Below are positions 1 to 6,681 of a DNA stretch of 11,549 bases, in pieces. Location: assembly GCA_021647375.1 (NCBI GenBank), contig JAKIUV010000082.1:1-11549 (forward strand), given 5' to 3'. A program made the translations under genes and the position numbers. The DNA comes from Robiginitomaculum sp. (GTDB lineage: Bacteria; Pseudomonadota; Alphaproteobacteria; Caulobacterales; Maricaulaceae). Within the stretch, counting starts at the first letter, position 1; the number at the start of each line of letters is the position of its first letter. The notes beneath the pieces were generated by a model. It did not search any database and was not told the origin of the DNA. It worked only from the letters and a program-made list of their open reading frames with translations.

Positions 1-92
1 AATGGACAATGCCAATTCACAATTGGAACTTGACCCTCTCGCAACTCGCCATATACTTCGACGGACGCTTAGATGAAATACTGGACATCTAA
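1..92 (+). CDS. IS256-family (mutator-type) transposase, C-terminal fragment, cut by window edge
   Basis: The reading frame starting at base 3 is open from the window edge to TAA at 90-92 and encodes about 29 residues. They begin WTMPIHNW and continue LTLSQLAIYFDGRLDE. A WTMP-x-NW segment followed by an LxQLAIxFxxRL helix near the stop is, from family knowledge, how IS256/mutator-type DDE transposases end. A terminal inverted repeat of the expected kind follows within 40 bp (101-126), which supports the call. Only the tail is visible, so whether the full transposase is intact cannot be judged. The stop codon overlaps the stop of the convergent nuclease gene. The family call rests on a short stretch. 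Confidence 0.7.
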   Translation, partial: WTMPIHNWNLTLSQLAIYFDGRLDEILDI

Positions 93-1006
93 ATGTTTAA
101 CCTGACACAGAATTTTGAACAGTCTCTTTCTATTTTATAATTTAGCTCTTTTGCTTTTTTAATAAATTCTGGCATATCACCGATTCCCCATTGGTCACTT
201 ACTGCAATTTCTGTACCATCAGCATCATTCAATTTAATAATGTCACCTGAATTAATAAAATGTCTTTTGCGGTTTTTGCTAGCAAATTCTAAGGCATTTT
301 TATACATGACGACAGTAGCTATTCCTTTTCTTGATGAATGGGTAAATTTGCTATTCAATTCGGCTAATGTTACTATTGGATTATCACGGACATACTGTTT
401 TATCACTGCTAAAACCAACCGCCCTTTTCCATATTTCATATTGAAAAACTTATATTTATCGCGGTTCTTTGATTTAGATTTATTCTTAAAATACAAATCA
501 GTGATTACATAGGTGTTTCCTCTTCCTTTGAACCTTTCAATAGTAAGTGCCGCAATCGGTATTTTCTCATCAAATAAATAACCGCTTGAAATTTTATTTT
601 CAAGTTCTTGGCAAATTGAATCTCCGATCAAAACTCCAATCCAATTGGGCTTTGTGTTTTCTAAAATTGGATTATCTTTAGTTTTCTCCAACAGGTTTTT
701 TCTTTGAGCCAAATAACCCTCAAGTTGGGTTAAAGCGCATTGATTAATTTCATTTTTCTTCAATTCAATAATGGCAATGTACTCACTTGCATAAGAAGCG
801 ATTAAGTCGGTTCTTCCATTTTTTCCGTCTTTCCCTGCATATTCTAGGAAAATTTCTTCGTCATAAATTTGTACGTCATAATATATATCATTTAAATTTA
901 GTATCTCTTCATTTTCCATCAAATAAGCTTGCATTGACAATTCGCGCTTGAAAGGAAATTTTTCTAATCTTTCATCATTGATTGTCAGTTGACGTAAAAC
1001 ACGCAT
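89..1006 (-). CDS. PD-(D/E)xK-type nuclease-like protein, orphan, probable defence or mobile-DNA gene; C-terminus rewritten by an IS end
   Basis: 305 residues. Residues 65-83 read GRTDLI, a short gap, then IAIIELKK, placing D67, E81 and K83 in the D-x(n)-E-x-K arrangement of PD-(D/E)xK endonucleases. A Q-x3-Y at about 94-98 follows, as in RecB-like nuclease folds. Residues about 195-260 look like a helical, possibly winged-helix, module. Residues 269-290 (SDQWGIGD, then FIKKAKELNYKI) form a small C-terminal module that I have seen in restriction-related proteins but cannot name. The start is well supported: GGAGAA lies 5 nt before the ATG. Base composition is far more AT-rich than every other gene here, suggesting transfer. 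No methyltransferase or partner is visible. The last dozen residues (DCSKFCVRLNI) are encoded by the IS inverted repeat, so the native C-terminus is probably lost. Specificity is unknown. Confidence 0.6.
   Translation of the reverse strand: MRVLRQLTINDERLEKFPFKRELSMQAYLMENEEILNLNDIYYDVQIYDEEIFLEYAGKDGKNGRTDLIASYASEYIAIIELKKNEINQCALTQLEGYLAQRKNLLEKTKDNPILENTKPNWIGVLIGDSICQELENKISSGYLFDEKIPIAALTIERFKGRGNTYVITDLYFKNKSKSKNRDKYKFFNMKYGKGRLVLAVIKQYVRDNPIVTLAELNSKFTHSSRKGIATVVMYKNALEFASKNRKRHFINSGDIIKLNDADGTEIAVSDQWGIGDMPEFIKKAKELNYKIERDCSKFCVRLNI
101..126 (+). repeat. Right terminal inverted repeat of the IS256-type element
   Basis: Read on the minus strand, this stretch starts GAGACTGTTC and ends TCTGTGTCAGG. 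That resembles the ends of mutator-type insertion sequences, where a TGT-rich outer part precedes a CTGTGT block. It lies just after the transposase stop, where the right end of such an element is expected. The outer boundary is placed at about 126 by pattern. The other end and the target duplication lie outside the window, so neither the repeat nor the boundary can be confirmed here. Confidence 0.6.
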
Positions 1007-1072
1007 ATTTTCTCCATAAACCTTACAGTTGCTTTGCCAACATTACTATATCACCATATTTAATATATCAAC

Positions 1073-1157
1073 CCGCTCACCCCGTTGAAAAACGGGGTTC
1101 ACCTTTTGGCTTGGTGCAACACTCAAAATGGATACCGTTTTTCAACGGTATGAGCGG
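1073..1157. repeat. Inverted pair of 33-nt REP-like units (AT-leaning core)
   Basis: The left unit is 1073-1105 and the right unit, reverse-complemented, is 1125-1157, with a 19-nt spacer. Each unit reads CCGCTC, a perfect hairpin, then a tail like TTCAC or TCCAT. The left hairpin is ACCCCGTT/AACGGGGT (1079-1086, 1091-1098) and the right is ATACCGTT/AACGGTAT (1132-1139, 1144-1151). The units differ at CC/GG versus TA/TA, a change on both stem sides that keeps the pairing. With the pair at 1201-1293 this fills most of the gap between the nuclease gene and nadB. I see no other gene in 1007-1432. Confidence 0.8.
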
Positions 1158-1200
1158 CAGGGTGAGAGAGTTGTCCTAACACCAGAACATCCCTCAAAAT

Positions 1201-1293
1201 CCGCTCGCTCCCGCGCAGGCGGGAGTCCATCTTGATCTATCCGCAAATACGCAAGCCTGGAAGATGGATACCCGCCTGCGCGGGTAAGAGCGG
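1201..1293. repeat. Inverted pair of 33-nt REP-like units (GC-rich core)
   Basis: The left unit is 1201-1233 and the right unit, reverse-complemented, is 1261-1293, with a 27-nt spacer. Both contain CCCGCGCAGGCGGG flanked by CCGCTC on one side and TCCATCTT on the other. The outer flanks match those of the pair at 1073-1157, so the two pairs look like one element family with different palindromic cores. Sequences of the type CCCGCCTGCGCGGG followed by a short tail are widespread bacterial intergenic repeats. As an inverted pair they can fold into one long cruciform or RNA hairpin. Apparent reading frames across this stretch are translations of the repeat. Confidence 0.85.
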
Positions 1294-1432
1294 TGTGTTA
1301 GAGAGTGAAACTTGGTCTTCCCCCTCCCAATTTCAATGGGTTGTTTCAAAGCGCCGGAATAACAAGCTTTCATTTGCCCCCTCGCTCCGCGCCTGCTAAC
1401 AATCCCCACAGATAACAAAGGAAACCGCATTT

Positions 1433-2959
1433 ATGGCACTTGGTGATTTAGAGACTATGCGTTTGCCGGCGGGGGCGGTGTTGGTTGTTGGGGCTGGCTT
1501 GGCCGGGTTGTTTATGGCGCTTAAATTGGCGCCGCGTCCGGTTTATGTTTTGACCTCTATGCGGCAGGGTGAAGGGTCAAGCTCGGCTTGGGCGCAGGGC
1601 GGGATTGCTTCGGCTATTGGCGCGGGGGATACGGCAGAGGACCATGCGCGCGATACCGTAAATGCCGGCGACGGCTTGGTCGACGAACGGGTGGCTATGA
1701 TCCTCGCGTCCGAAGGCCCCGACCGGGTGCGCGACCTGATGAAATACGGGGTTGAATTTGATACCGACCCGCGCGGTGATTTGGTGCTGGCTCTGGAGGC
1801 CGCTCATGGTCGCCCGCGCGTTGCCAAGGTCAAAGGCGACCTTGCCGGCAAAGCCATTATCGCCACCATGATAGACCGCGCCCGCGAAGCCGAACACATC
1901 ACGCCGCTCTTGGGTTGGCGGGCAGAGACATTATTATCAGACGGCAAAGGCGGTATTGCGGGCGCTATGGCACGTAAAGACGACGGCTCGCTGATGGCGG
2001 TCGAAGCCGATATTACTGTCATGACCACAGGCGGAATTGGCGGCCTATTCAAGATAACCACTAACCCCAAAACCTCGCGCGGTGATGCGATCGGCATGGC
2101 GGCAGTTCACGGGGCGGTTATCCGTGACCCGGAGTTCGTACAGTTCCACCCCACCGCCATAGACATAGACCGCGACCCCAACCCGTTGGCCACCGAAGCC
2201 CTGCGCGGTGAGGGCGCAACTTTGGTCACTGCTGACGGCAAGCGTTTCATGGACGCCTATCATCCGGACGGCGAATTGGCTCCGCGTGATGATGTATCCC
2301 GCGCCGTATTCGCGCAAATCCAGAAAGGCGACATGCCGTTTCTGGATTGCCGAACGGCAGTGGGCAATCACTTCCCCGAAGAATTCCCGACCGTATTCGA
2401 AAGCTGTATGAGCGCAGGCATCGACCCGCGCACTGGGCTTATCCCCATCGCCCCCGCCGTGCATTACCATATGGGCGGCATCAATACGGATGATTGTGGT
2501 CGGACTAATTTACCAGGGCTTTGGGCCGTGGGCGAATGCGCCGCAACGGGTGTTCACGGGGCCAATCGTTTGGCCAGTAATTCCCTCTTGGAAGCTATCG
2601 TCTTTGGCAACCGCGCCGCCCACGCTATCAATGCCGACACCCACGAGGAGCGCCGCGCCGACTATATTGGCAACCAGCCATGGATGGCTATGACCCACGA
2701 TGTCAGCGAAACTTTACGGCGCGGTATGACCGAGCATTGCGGTGTGCGCCGGAATGCCAAAGGGTTGAATAAATTACTCGGTACAATCGCCGACCTCACC
2801 GAACAAGTCGGCGAAGCCAACCCGCTCATTGCGGCCCGGCTCATTGTATCTGGTGCCCTTGCCCGCGAAGAAAGCAGAGGTGGCCATTACCGTGATGATT
2901 TTCCGGAGGAGACCAACCCGCCTCGCTCAAGCTATATCACCTATGATCAACTGGTTTGA
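1433..2959 (+). CDS. nadB: L-aspartate oxidase (NadB)
   Basis: FAD enzyme that oxidises L-aspartate to iminoaspartate, the first step of de novo NAD synthesis, in the cytoplasm. In 508 residues it shows the N-terminal dinucleotide-binding VVGAGLAGL (18-26), SSAWAQGGIA (50-59) lining the flavin, EFVQFHPTA (234-242), EALRGEGA (255-262), HYHMGG (344-349) and the flavin-contacting GLWAVGECAATGVHGANRLASN region (363-383). SRGGHYRDDFPE (481-492) is the typical C-terminal signature. It is slightly shorter than the E. coli enzyme (about 540), mainly at the C-terminus. AAAGGA at 1417-1422 supports this ATG. nadC follows 217 bp downstream on the same strand with a repeat element between them, and nadA is not in the window. 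Upstream lie the REP-like repeats; I see no convincing promoter. Confidence 0.95.
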   Translation: MALGDLETMRLPAGAVLVVGAGLAGLFMALKLAPRPVYVLTSMRQGEGSSSAWAQGGIASAIGAGDTAEDHARDTVNAGDGLVDERVAMILASEGPDRVRDLMKYGVEFDTDPRGDLVLALEAAHGRPRVAKVKGDLAGKAIIATMIDRAREAEHITPLLGWRAETLLSDGKGGIAGAMARKDDGSLMAVEADITVMTTGGIGGLFKITTNPKTSRGDAIGMAAVHGAVIRDPEFVQFHPTAIDIDRDPNPLATEALRGEGATLVTADGKRFMDAYHPDGELAPRDDVSRAVFAQIQKGDMPFLDCRTAVGNHFPEEFPTVFESCMSAGIDPRTGLIPIAPAVHYHMGGINTDDCGRTNLPGLWAVGECAATGVHGANRLASNSLLEAIVFGNRAAHAINADTHEERRADYIGNQPWMAMTHDVSETLRRGMTEHCGVRRNAKGLNKLLGTIADLTEQVGEANPLIAARLIVSGALAREESRGGHYRDDFPEETNPPRSSYITYDQLV

Positions 2960-2975
2960 TAATGTACACCCAATT

Positions 2976-3138
2976 ACATCCAAGCCCCTCACCTTGTTCC
3001 TCTCCCGCATTTTTGTTTTTTGAGGAGAGAGGAGACGTTACCGAAGCAAACCTTGCTCTCTCTTATTCACCGCCAAGGCTCAGCAAGCTTAACCTCTCCC
3101 ATGGGGAGAGGTGCGCGACAGCGTGGTGAGGGGGTAAG
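2976..3138 (+). repeat. MITE-like intergenic repeat, copy 1, between nadB and nadC
   Basis: The element is bounded by CCCCTCACC (2985-2993) and its complement GGTGAGGGG (3125-3133). Its first 31 bases (2976-3006) are identical to 9534-9564, and its last part (GGGAGAGG, one variable base, then GCGCGACAGCGTGGTGAGGGG) matches the end of that second copy. Inside is a hairpin CCTCTCCC/GGGAGAGG (3093-3100, 3104-3111). The centre differs from the other copy, including a T-rich stretch near 3008-3022. It encodes no transposase, so any movement would need help in trans. It fills nearly all of the 2960-3176 gap, and in RNA it would fold into a long stem just ahead of nadC. Confidence 0.85.
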
Positions 3139-3176
3139 ATGTCAACTATGAACCACTGCATATGAAAGACTGAAAC

Positions 3177-4028
3177 ATGACCAATATCCCACCGCTCCCG
3201 CAAATTGTTATTGAACCTATGGTGCGCCGTGCGCTTGAAGAAGACTTCGGAACCGCCGGAGATTTGACGGCTAACTTATTGGTGCCGGAAACTGCCACTG
3301 CCACACTTTATTTTAAATCAAGAGGTACAGGCGTCGTCTCCGGTCTACAAGCGGCCATATTGACCTTTGCTTTGGTCGACCCGGATGTACATTTTGAAAC
3401 TTTTTATCCAGATGGCTCGCGCGTCCGCAAAGGCACAATTATCGCCAGTGTCGAAGGCCCGATGCGCGCACTACTCATGGCGGAACGCACCGCCCTAAAC
3501 TTCATGGGCCGGATGAGCGGCATCGCCACCCTAACCGCGAAATTCGTCGCCAAAGTCGCGCCGCACGATGTCCGCATTGCCGCCACCCGTAAAACCACAC
3601 CGGGTCTACGGGCGCTCGAAAAACGTGCAGTCCTGCACGGCGGCGGCCATACCCACCGGGGTTCCCTATCCGACGCTATAATGGTCAAAGACAATCACAT
3701 CGCGCTTGCGGGCGGTGTCGACAAGGCCGTGCGCGCCGTCATGGCCGGCGCAGACCACATGGCCAAAGTTTCCGTAGAAGTCGACACGGTTACCCAATTC
3801 AAAAAAGTCCTCAAACACCGACCAGACGTTATCCTACTGGACAATATGAGTTTGGATGCTTTGCGAGAATGCGTCGCCCTCAATAAAAGCAAAACAACCC
3901 TGGAAGCCTCAGGCGGGGTCAATATGCGCACAGTCGCAAACATAGCAGCCACGGGCGTGGACGTAATCTCAATAGGCGCACTCACCCATTCAGTAATGAA
4001 TTTTGATATTGGGCTGGATGCAGGTTGA
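3177..4028 (+). CDS. nadC: Nicotinate-nucleotide pyrophosphorylase, carboxylating (quinolinate phosphoribosyltransferase)
   Basis: Converts quinolinate plus PRPP to nicotinate mononucleotide, CO2 and pyrophosphate, as a cytoplasmic dimer. All of the 283 residues fit the family length. The N-terminal EEDFGTAGDLT (21-31) is followed by AERTALNFMGRMSGIAT (102-118, with R104), then TRKTTPGLRALEK (137-149), GGGHTHRGSLSD (155-166) and MVKDNHI (169-175, K171). VEVDT (200-204) and LLDNMS (220-225) supply the acidic residues, and EASGGV (243-248) with SIGALTHS (265-272) forms the phosphate-binding end of the barrel. There is no strong ribosome-binding site before this ATG; an in-frame ATG 15 nt upstream meets a stop at once. 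Its pairing with nadB is usual. The MITE-like repeat ends about 40 bp before the start and may affect expression. Confidence 0.95.
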   Translation: MTNIPPLPQIVIEPMVRRALEEDFGTAGDLTANLLVPETATATLYFKSRGTGVVSGLQAAILTFALVDPDVHFETFYPDGSRVRKGTIIASVEGPMRALLMAERTALNFMGRMSGIATLTAKFVAKVAPHDVRIAATRKTTPGLRALEKRAVLHGGGHTHRGSLSDAIMVKDNHIALAGGVDKAVRAVMAGADHMAKVSVEVDTVTQFKKVLKHRPDVILLDNMSLDALRECVALNKSKTTLEASGGVNMRTVANIAATGVDVISIGALTHSVMNFDIGLDAG

Positions 4029-4110
4029 GCAACACAGTGTTATAATTTACAATATTTTTCAGCAACCTGCTATCGGTCAGTTTCCTTTATGGGTTTTATG
4101 AGTACACGAC

Positions 4111-4569
4111 CTAATCTACCACATCATAGATAGAGGCGCTGCACGTGCAAAAGGCGAGTAATTTTCCTGTCTCTATGTCGATCAATTTGGCTTTGGCATG
4201 TGCCAAATTTATGCCCATTGATTGAAGTTCACCTTCGGCGCGGCAGGTCATGCCAGCTTTTATAGGTCTAGCAAACTTTACTTCCAGACTGGAAGTAGCG
4301 CACAATTTCCCTTTCGGTAGAGCGGTAACAACGGCCAGAACAGCTGCCGCGTCTAATATGCTCATAGCCCAGCCACCATGTATGAGACCACGGGGGTTTC
4401 TGTGTTGCTCGCCTGGCTTGCCCTCGTAAATACAGATGCCCTCGCGAACCTCAATAAGTTCCAGGTTTAGAGTTTCGCCCATAGCATCGGAGATGGGGGC
4501 TACCCCATCCACAAAATCTTTCAAGTTCTCCAGACCTGTTCGGTCAGACCATTTTCGAATTTGCCCCAT
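4111..4569 (-). CDS. PaaI/YdiI-type hotdog thioesterase
   Basis: 152 residues forming a single hotdog domain, probably a tetrameric cytoplasmic acyl-CoA thioesterase of the PaaI (4HBT) family. The signature is RNPRGLIHGGWAMSILDAA at 57-75: the HGG at 64-66 and the acidic residue D73 in the central helix are what the family uses for thioester binding and hydrolysis. A second conserved stretch, TSSLEVKFARPI (92-103), is the typical strand after the helix. The substrate cannot be told; such enzymes act on aryl- or medium-chain acyl-CoAs. GAGGA lies 6 nt before the ATG. The gene is convergent with nadC (82 bp between the stops, without a clear terminator) and 125 bp downstream of the small gene at 4695. 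It looks like an independent housekeeping gene. Confidence 0.85.
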   Translation of the reverse strand: MGQIRKWSDRTGLENLKDFVDGVAPISDAMGETLNLELIEVREGICIYEGKPGEQHRNPRGLIHGGWAMSILDAAAVLAVVTALPKGKLCATSSLEVKFARPIKAGMTCRAEGELQSMGINLAHAKAKLIDIETGKLLAFCTCSASIYDVVD

Positions 4570-4694
4570 TTGGTTCCTCAGTTATTAGGCAAGTGGCTCG
4601 TAGCGACACGGCTGTTTGGCTCATAAAATTGATCACCGCTATAGCAAACTCTCTATGCCCTCTATAGAAAAACAGTGCGTGTTATTAAAAGAAA

Positions 4695-4925
4695 CTAGCT
4701 TTCATTGCCGCCGTTAATAACGTCATCTTTAGCGGCTTCCATAACGGCGTTAGCAAGTGCATCGTCAGCGGCCAATTCGCCGTCATTGACTTTAGTTTTC
4801 TCCATAGAAAACACTGTAGATGCTTCTTTTTTGCCTTGAAAAGCCTGGGCGGTGAATGTGTTTTTATCCCATTCACCTTTGACGGTGTAATTTTTATCTT
4901 CGTGCTTGAATTTAAGAGTTGCCAT
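4695..4925 (-). CDS. Small acidic protein of unknown function downstream of yebC
   Basis: 76 residues, not recognised. The N-terminal half (MATLKFKHEDKNYTVKGEW, then FTAQAFQGKKEASTVFSME) has the alternating pattern of two or three beta strands. The C-terminal third (DGELAADDALANAVMEAAKD) is an acidic, alanine-rich helix. There is no signal peptide or membrane segment, so it is probably cytosolic. AAAGGA sits 8 nt before the ATG, which supports it as a real gene over the overlapping 63-codon frame. It begins 35 nt after the yebC stop on the same strand and is probably co-transcribed with it. No function is assigned. Confidence 0.7.
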   Translation of the reverse strand: MATLKFKHEDKNYTVKGEWDKNTFTAQAFQGKKEASTVFSMEKTKVNDGELAADDALANAVMEAAKDDVINGGNES

Positions 4926-4960
4926 TGCAGTATTCCTTTAAATTTTGAGTGTGGTATTTG

Positions 4961-5737
4961 TTATTCTTGTTCCTCGAGCGCAGCCAAAGCAGCTTCGCTC
5001 AGTTCGAGATTGTGATAGACGTTTTGAACATCATCCAAATCCTCAAGAGCTTCCACCAATTTCATTATTGTTGCCGCTTTTTCAGGCACATCAATCATGT
5101 TCTGTGCTTTCCAGATTAAATTTACACCTTTCGGCGCTTCGCCCAAATGCTTCTCTAATTCTACCGCTACGGTCGCCAATTGCTCGCGCTCTGTGAAAAA
5201 CGTGTGTTCTGGTGTTTCGTCTGGATCTTCAGAAGTTTCGTCAGAAACGACATCATCGGCACCAGATTCCATAGCGGCTTCCATCACCACATCTTCATCG
5301 CCAATTGCTAGCGGGTAAGTAATTTCGCCTATTTGGTCAAAGCCGAATGATACAGTGCCGGTCTCGCCAAGATTTCCACCGTTTTTAGAAAATGCCGTGC
5401 GTACTTCCATGGCGGCGCGGTTTTTATTATCGGTGGATACCTCAACAATTATACCAATGCCAGCCGGGCCAAAGCCCTCATAGCGCATTTCGTCATAATC
5501 CGCCCCTTCGCCCGCCGAGCCTTTGTTAATGGCGCGCTGGATATTGTCCTTGGGCATGGATTGCCCCTTGGCATTGTTCACAGCCAAGCGCAAACGCGGG
5601 TTCATATCCACATCAGGAACACCAAGCTTTGCAGCAATGGTGATGTCTTTAGAAAGCTTGGAAAACAGCTTGGAACGCGCCTTGTCCTGACGGCCCTTGC
5701 GGTGCTGAATATTTGCCCATTTTGAATGTCCAGCCAT
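4961..5737 (-). CDS. yebC: YebC/PmpR family protein (TACO1-like)
   Basis: 258 residues. It opens with the family hallmark MAGHSKWANIQHRKGRQDKA and continues with FSKLSKDITIAAK (25-37), NPRLRLAVNNAK (46-57), MPKDNIQRAI (61-70), YEGFGPAGIGIIVEV (86-100) and NKNRAAMEVRTAFSKNGGNLG (104-124). This is the complete three-domain fold at usual length, with an acidic C-terminal tail. Members have been described both as DNA-binding regulators (PmpR, YebC) and, more recently and in line with mitochondrial TACO1, as translation factors acting on ribosomes stalled at proline-rich stretches; the sequence does not decide between them. GGAG stands 8 nt before the ATG. The frequent yebC-ruvC neighbourhood is absent here: downstream is a small unknown gene and upstream an L,D-transpeptidase. 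Confidence 0.95.
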   Translation of the reverse strand: MAGHSKWANIQHRKGRQDKARSKLFSKLSKDITIAAKLGVPDVDMNPRLRLAVNNAKGQSMPKDNIQRAINKGSAGEGADYDEMRYEGFGPAGIGIIVEVSTDNKNRAAMEVRTAFSKNGGNLGETGTVSFGFDQIGEITYPLAIGDEDVVMEAAMESGADDVVSDETSEDPDETPEHTFFTEREQLATVAVELEKHLGEAPKGVNLIWKAQNMIDVPEKAATIMKLVEALEDLDDVQNVYHNLELSEAALAALEEQE

Positions 5738-5844
5738 AAAATGCTCCGGTTAAAAATTTAGTTCGTTGCGTATGTAGCGTATGGTTTAGGGCGGTTCAAG
5801 GTGTCTATGCAATCATCTTGCTAAAAGTCTAGCCGTGGTGACTA

Positions 5845-6606
5845 TTAGGGCGCATCAGAGAACACATAATCCCCACCCTTAACCTCGACATTGGGCGGAG
5901 CACCATGTTCCTCAAACCAATCCCAGCCTTGTTTTAGGTTTTTCCAAAAACTTTGGTGTGGGCTGGGTTTTACTTTTTCCAAATTTTCAGCACTCATTGC
6001 GAATGGGAAACTGTGGACGCGGATGACTTTTTGGCCGTTTTTATTGGCGGCACTTGCCAGAGTGTAAATTTCCTCTATCCCGGCATTGGTCATGGCGTAG
6101 CAGCCTATAGACACACATTCGCCGTGTATCATAAGAAAGTCCCCCGTATATCCGCGTGCGCGGTCATAGGCATTGGGATAGCCGAGATTGAGGCTGAGAT
6201 GATAGCTCGACCACGGGTTAAACCGCCCTGCGGTGATATAGTAAAACCCTTCCGGGGATTGCTGATCTCCGGTTTTGGTTTTCGGCCCCAGCGTACCGGA
6301 TGCGGCGCAAATCTCTTTGGTTTTAAACAGGCTGTACCGCCCGCCTGCGCCTTGCAGGTAAATCTCCAGAACCCCGTCCGTAATGCGGTCACTGGTCGGC
6401 AAACTTGATTTTATAATGCGCAAGAATACCGGGTCGCCGAGTTTAAAACCTTTATCCGCTAATGCTTTGCTCAGTTCCGGTGTGACCCGCTTTATGGCTG
6501 CAAGACTGCGATTCGTCTCTGGGATTGGCTTTGCCCATGCAGGAAAATTGGCTGAGAACGAAAGAAAATAGCCTAAAACACTGAAATTAAGGACTTTTAT
6601 GAACAT
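5845..6606 (-). CDS. Exported YafK-type L,D-transpeptidase (YkuD domain)
   Basis: 253 residues from the ATG at 6606. The start MFIKVLNFSVLGYFLSF leads to a likely signal-peptidase site after PAWA, so the protein should act in the periplasm on peptidoglycan. The YkuD catalytic region reads MIHGECVSIGCYAM: the HG histidine, then S-x-GC, with the cysteine as nucleophile. QQSPEGFYYI upstream is the usual substrate-loop region. This HG...S-x-GC-x-AM form is that of YafK/DpaA-type enzymes, some of which cut Braun-lipoprotein links instead of forming cross-links, so either activity is possible. An in-frame TTG at 6636 would add ten residues (MCHIYGFIYL) but has no ribosome-binding site and would spoil the signal peptide; the ATG also lacks a strong one. 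The gene is divergent from the candidate RNA at 6682. Confidence 0.85.
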   Translation of the reverse strand: MFIKVLNFSVLGYFLSFSANFPAWAKPIPETNRSLAAIKRVTPELSKALADKGFKLGDPVFLRIIKSSLPTSDRITDGVLEIYLQGAGGRYSLFKTKEICAASGTLGPKTKTGDQQSPEGFYYITAGRFNPWSSYHLSLNLGYPNAYDRARGYTGDFLMIHGECVSIGCYAMTNAGIEEIYTLASAANKNGQKVIRVHSFPFAMSAENLEKVKPSPHQSFWKNLKQGWDWFEEHGAPPNVEVKGGDYVFSDAP

Positions 6607-6650
6607 GAGATAAATGAACCCGTAAATGTGGCACAAATAAGGCAGAGCCG

Positions 6651-6681
6651 TTCAGGAAGCATTCAACGCATTATCCTATAA
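6651..6681 (+). promoter_or_regulatory. Possible promoter for the structured RNA
   Basis: CTATAA at 6676-6681 (within TATCCTATAAGGG) resembles the -10 element of alphaproteobacterial stable-RNA promoters. The best -35 candidate is TTCAGG at 6651-6656, but the spacing of 19 is long. Transcription would start near 6686-6689. This is a weak call, supported mainly by the structured region and terminator that follow. Confidence 0.35.

Noticed and set aside
982..1179. Plus-strand 65-codon frame across the first repeat pair
   Set aside because: It begins inside the nuclease gene on the other strand and is made of repeat sequence, with no ribosome-binding site or recognisable domain.
1073..1293. CRISPR array
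   Set aside because: The units alternate in orientation, are palindromic and number only four; the gaps between them (19, 43 and 27 nt) are irregular, and there are no cas genes.
1194..1430. Minus-strand 78-codon frame across the REP-like pair
   Set aside because: It reads through the GC-rich repeat (the SYPRRR...RWTPACAG type of peptide often mis-annotated over such repeats) and has no ribosome-binding site; not a gene.
4029..4110. Terminator between nadC and the thioesterase gene
   Set aside because: AACACAGTGTT near 4030 is a short palindrome that leaves only a 3-nt loop and 4 pairs, and has no proper T-run directly after it; too weak to call.
6607..6636. TTG start at 6636 for the L,D-transpeptidase
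   Set aside because: No ribosome-binding site; the ATG at 6606 gives a clean signal peptide ending PAWA. Not fully excluded.
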